Origin: an uncultured Bacteroidota bacterium
Lineage (GTDB): Bacteria; Bacteroidota; Bacteroidia; Chitinophagales; Chitinophagaceae
Assembly: GCA_903913355.1 (NCBI GenBank)
Contig: CAIWKU010000028.1
Location: 1 to 7,015, forward strand
Reading direction: 5' to 3'
DNA: 7,015 nt
A program made the position numbers and the translations under genes. The notes under the pieces are model-generated. The model made no database searches and was not told the origin of the DNA. It was given only the letters and a program-made list of their open reading frames with translations. Below are positions 6,969 to 7,015 of this stretch, one piece after another; position 1 is the stretch's first letter, and the number at the start of each line of letters is the position of its first letter.

Positions 6969-7015
6969 TGTGGTTTTTTTAGTAATTTTTTTTATTTAAA
7001 ATTTGGTGGTTTCCA

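Overview
The window looks like ordinary chromosomal DNA from a member of the Bacteroidota, plausibly Chitinophagaceae or a close relative. The family placement is inference. The supporting signs are an AT-rich composition, A-rich leaders mostly lacking strong Shine-Dalgarno sites, Sec signal peptides that end just before a glutamine, a match to the Bacteroidota -7 promoter consensus TAnnTTTG, and a Bacteroidota-like UvrA. Nothing indicates a mobile element, prophage, CRISPR array, toxin or defence island. No tRNA or rRNA gene was recognised.

Layout, left to right. Positions 1-182 hold the 5' part of a minus-strand gene for a small secreted protein that resembles the start of a periplasmic metallo-beta-lactamase-fold hydrolase; its frame is closed early by a stop. 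Positions 183-426 are AT-rich and intergenic, with one 40-codon minus-strand frame of doubtful reality. Positions 427-1782 (+) encode a secreted M28-family zinc aminopeptidase with a C-terminal fibronectin type III-like domain. A near-perfect hairpin at 1837-1874 and a five-unit 7-bp periodic AATT repeat at 1880-1914 separate it from the convergent gene at 1903-3381 (-), an FAD-dependent oxidoreductase of the protoporphyrinogen oxidase / UDP-galactopyranose mutase-like group. A divergent 119-bp gap leads to an ElaA-type GNAT acetyltransferase at 3501-3956 (+). Convergent with it and only 35 bp away is uvrA, 3992-6865 (-), encoding the nucleotide excision repair ATPase. Positions 6866-7015 are the uvrA upstream region and include a perfect 10-bp hairpin.

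The genes alternate strands (-, +, -, +, -), so every confident gene is likely its own transcription unit. There is no operon and no evident shared pathway: one extracytoplasmic peptidase, one possible glycan or isoprenoid redox enzyme, one acetyltransferase and one DNA repair protein. I found no convincing new biological system. The items most worth a second look are the heptad repeat that supplies the oxidoreductase stop codon, the interrupted secreted fragment at the left edge, the unexplained hairpin upstream of uvrA, and the unknown substrate of the oxidoreductase.
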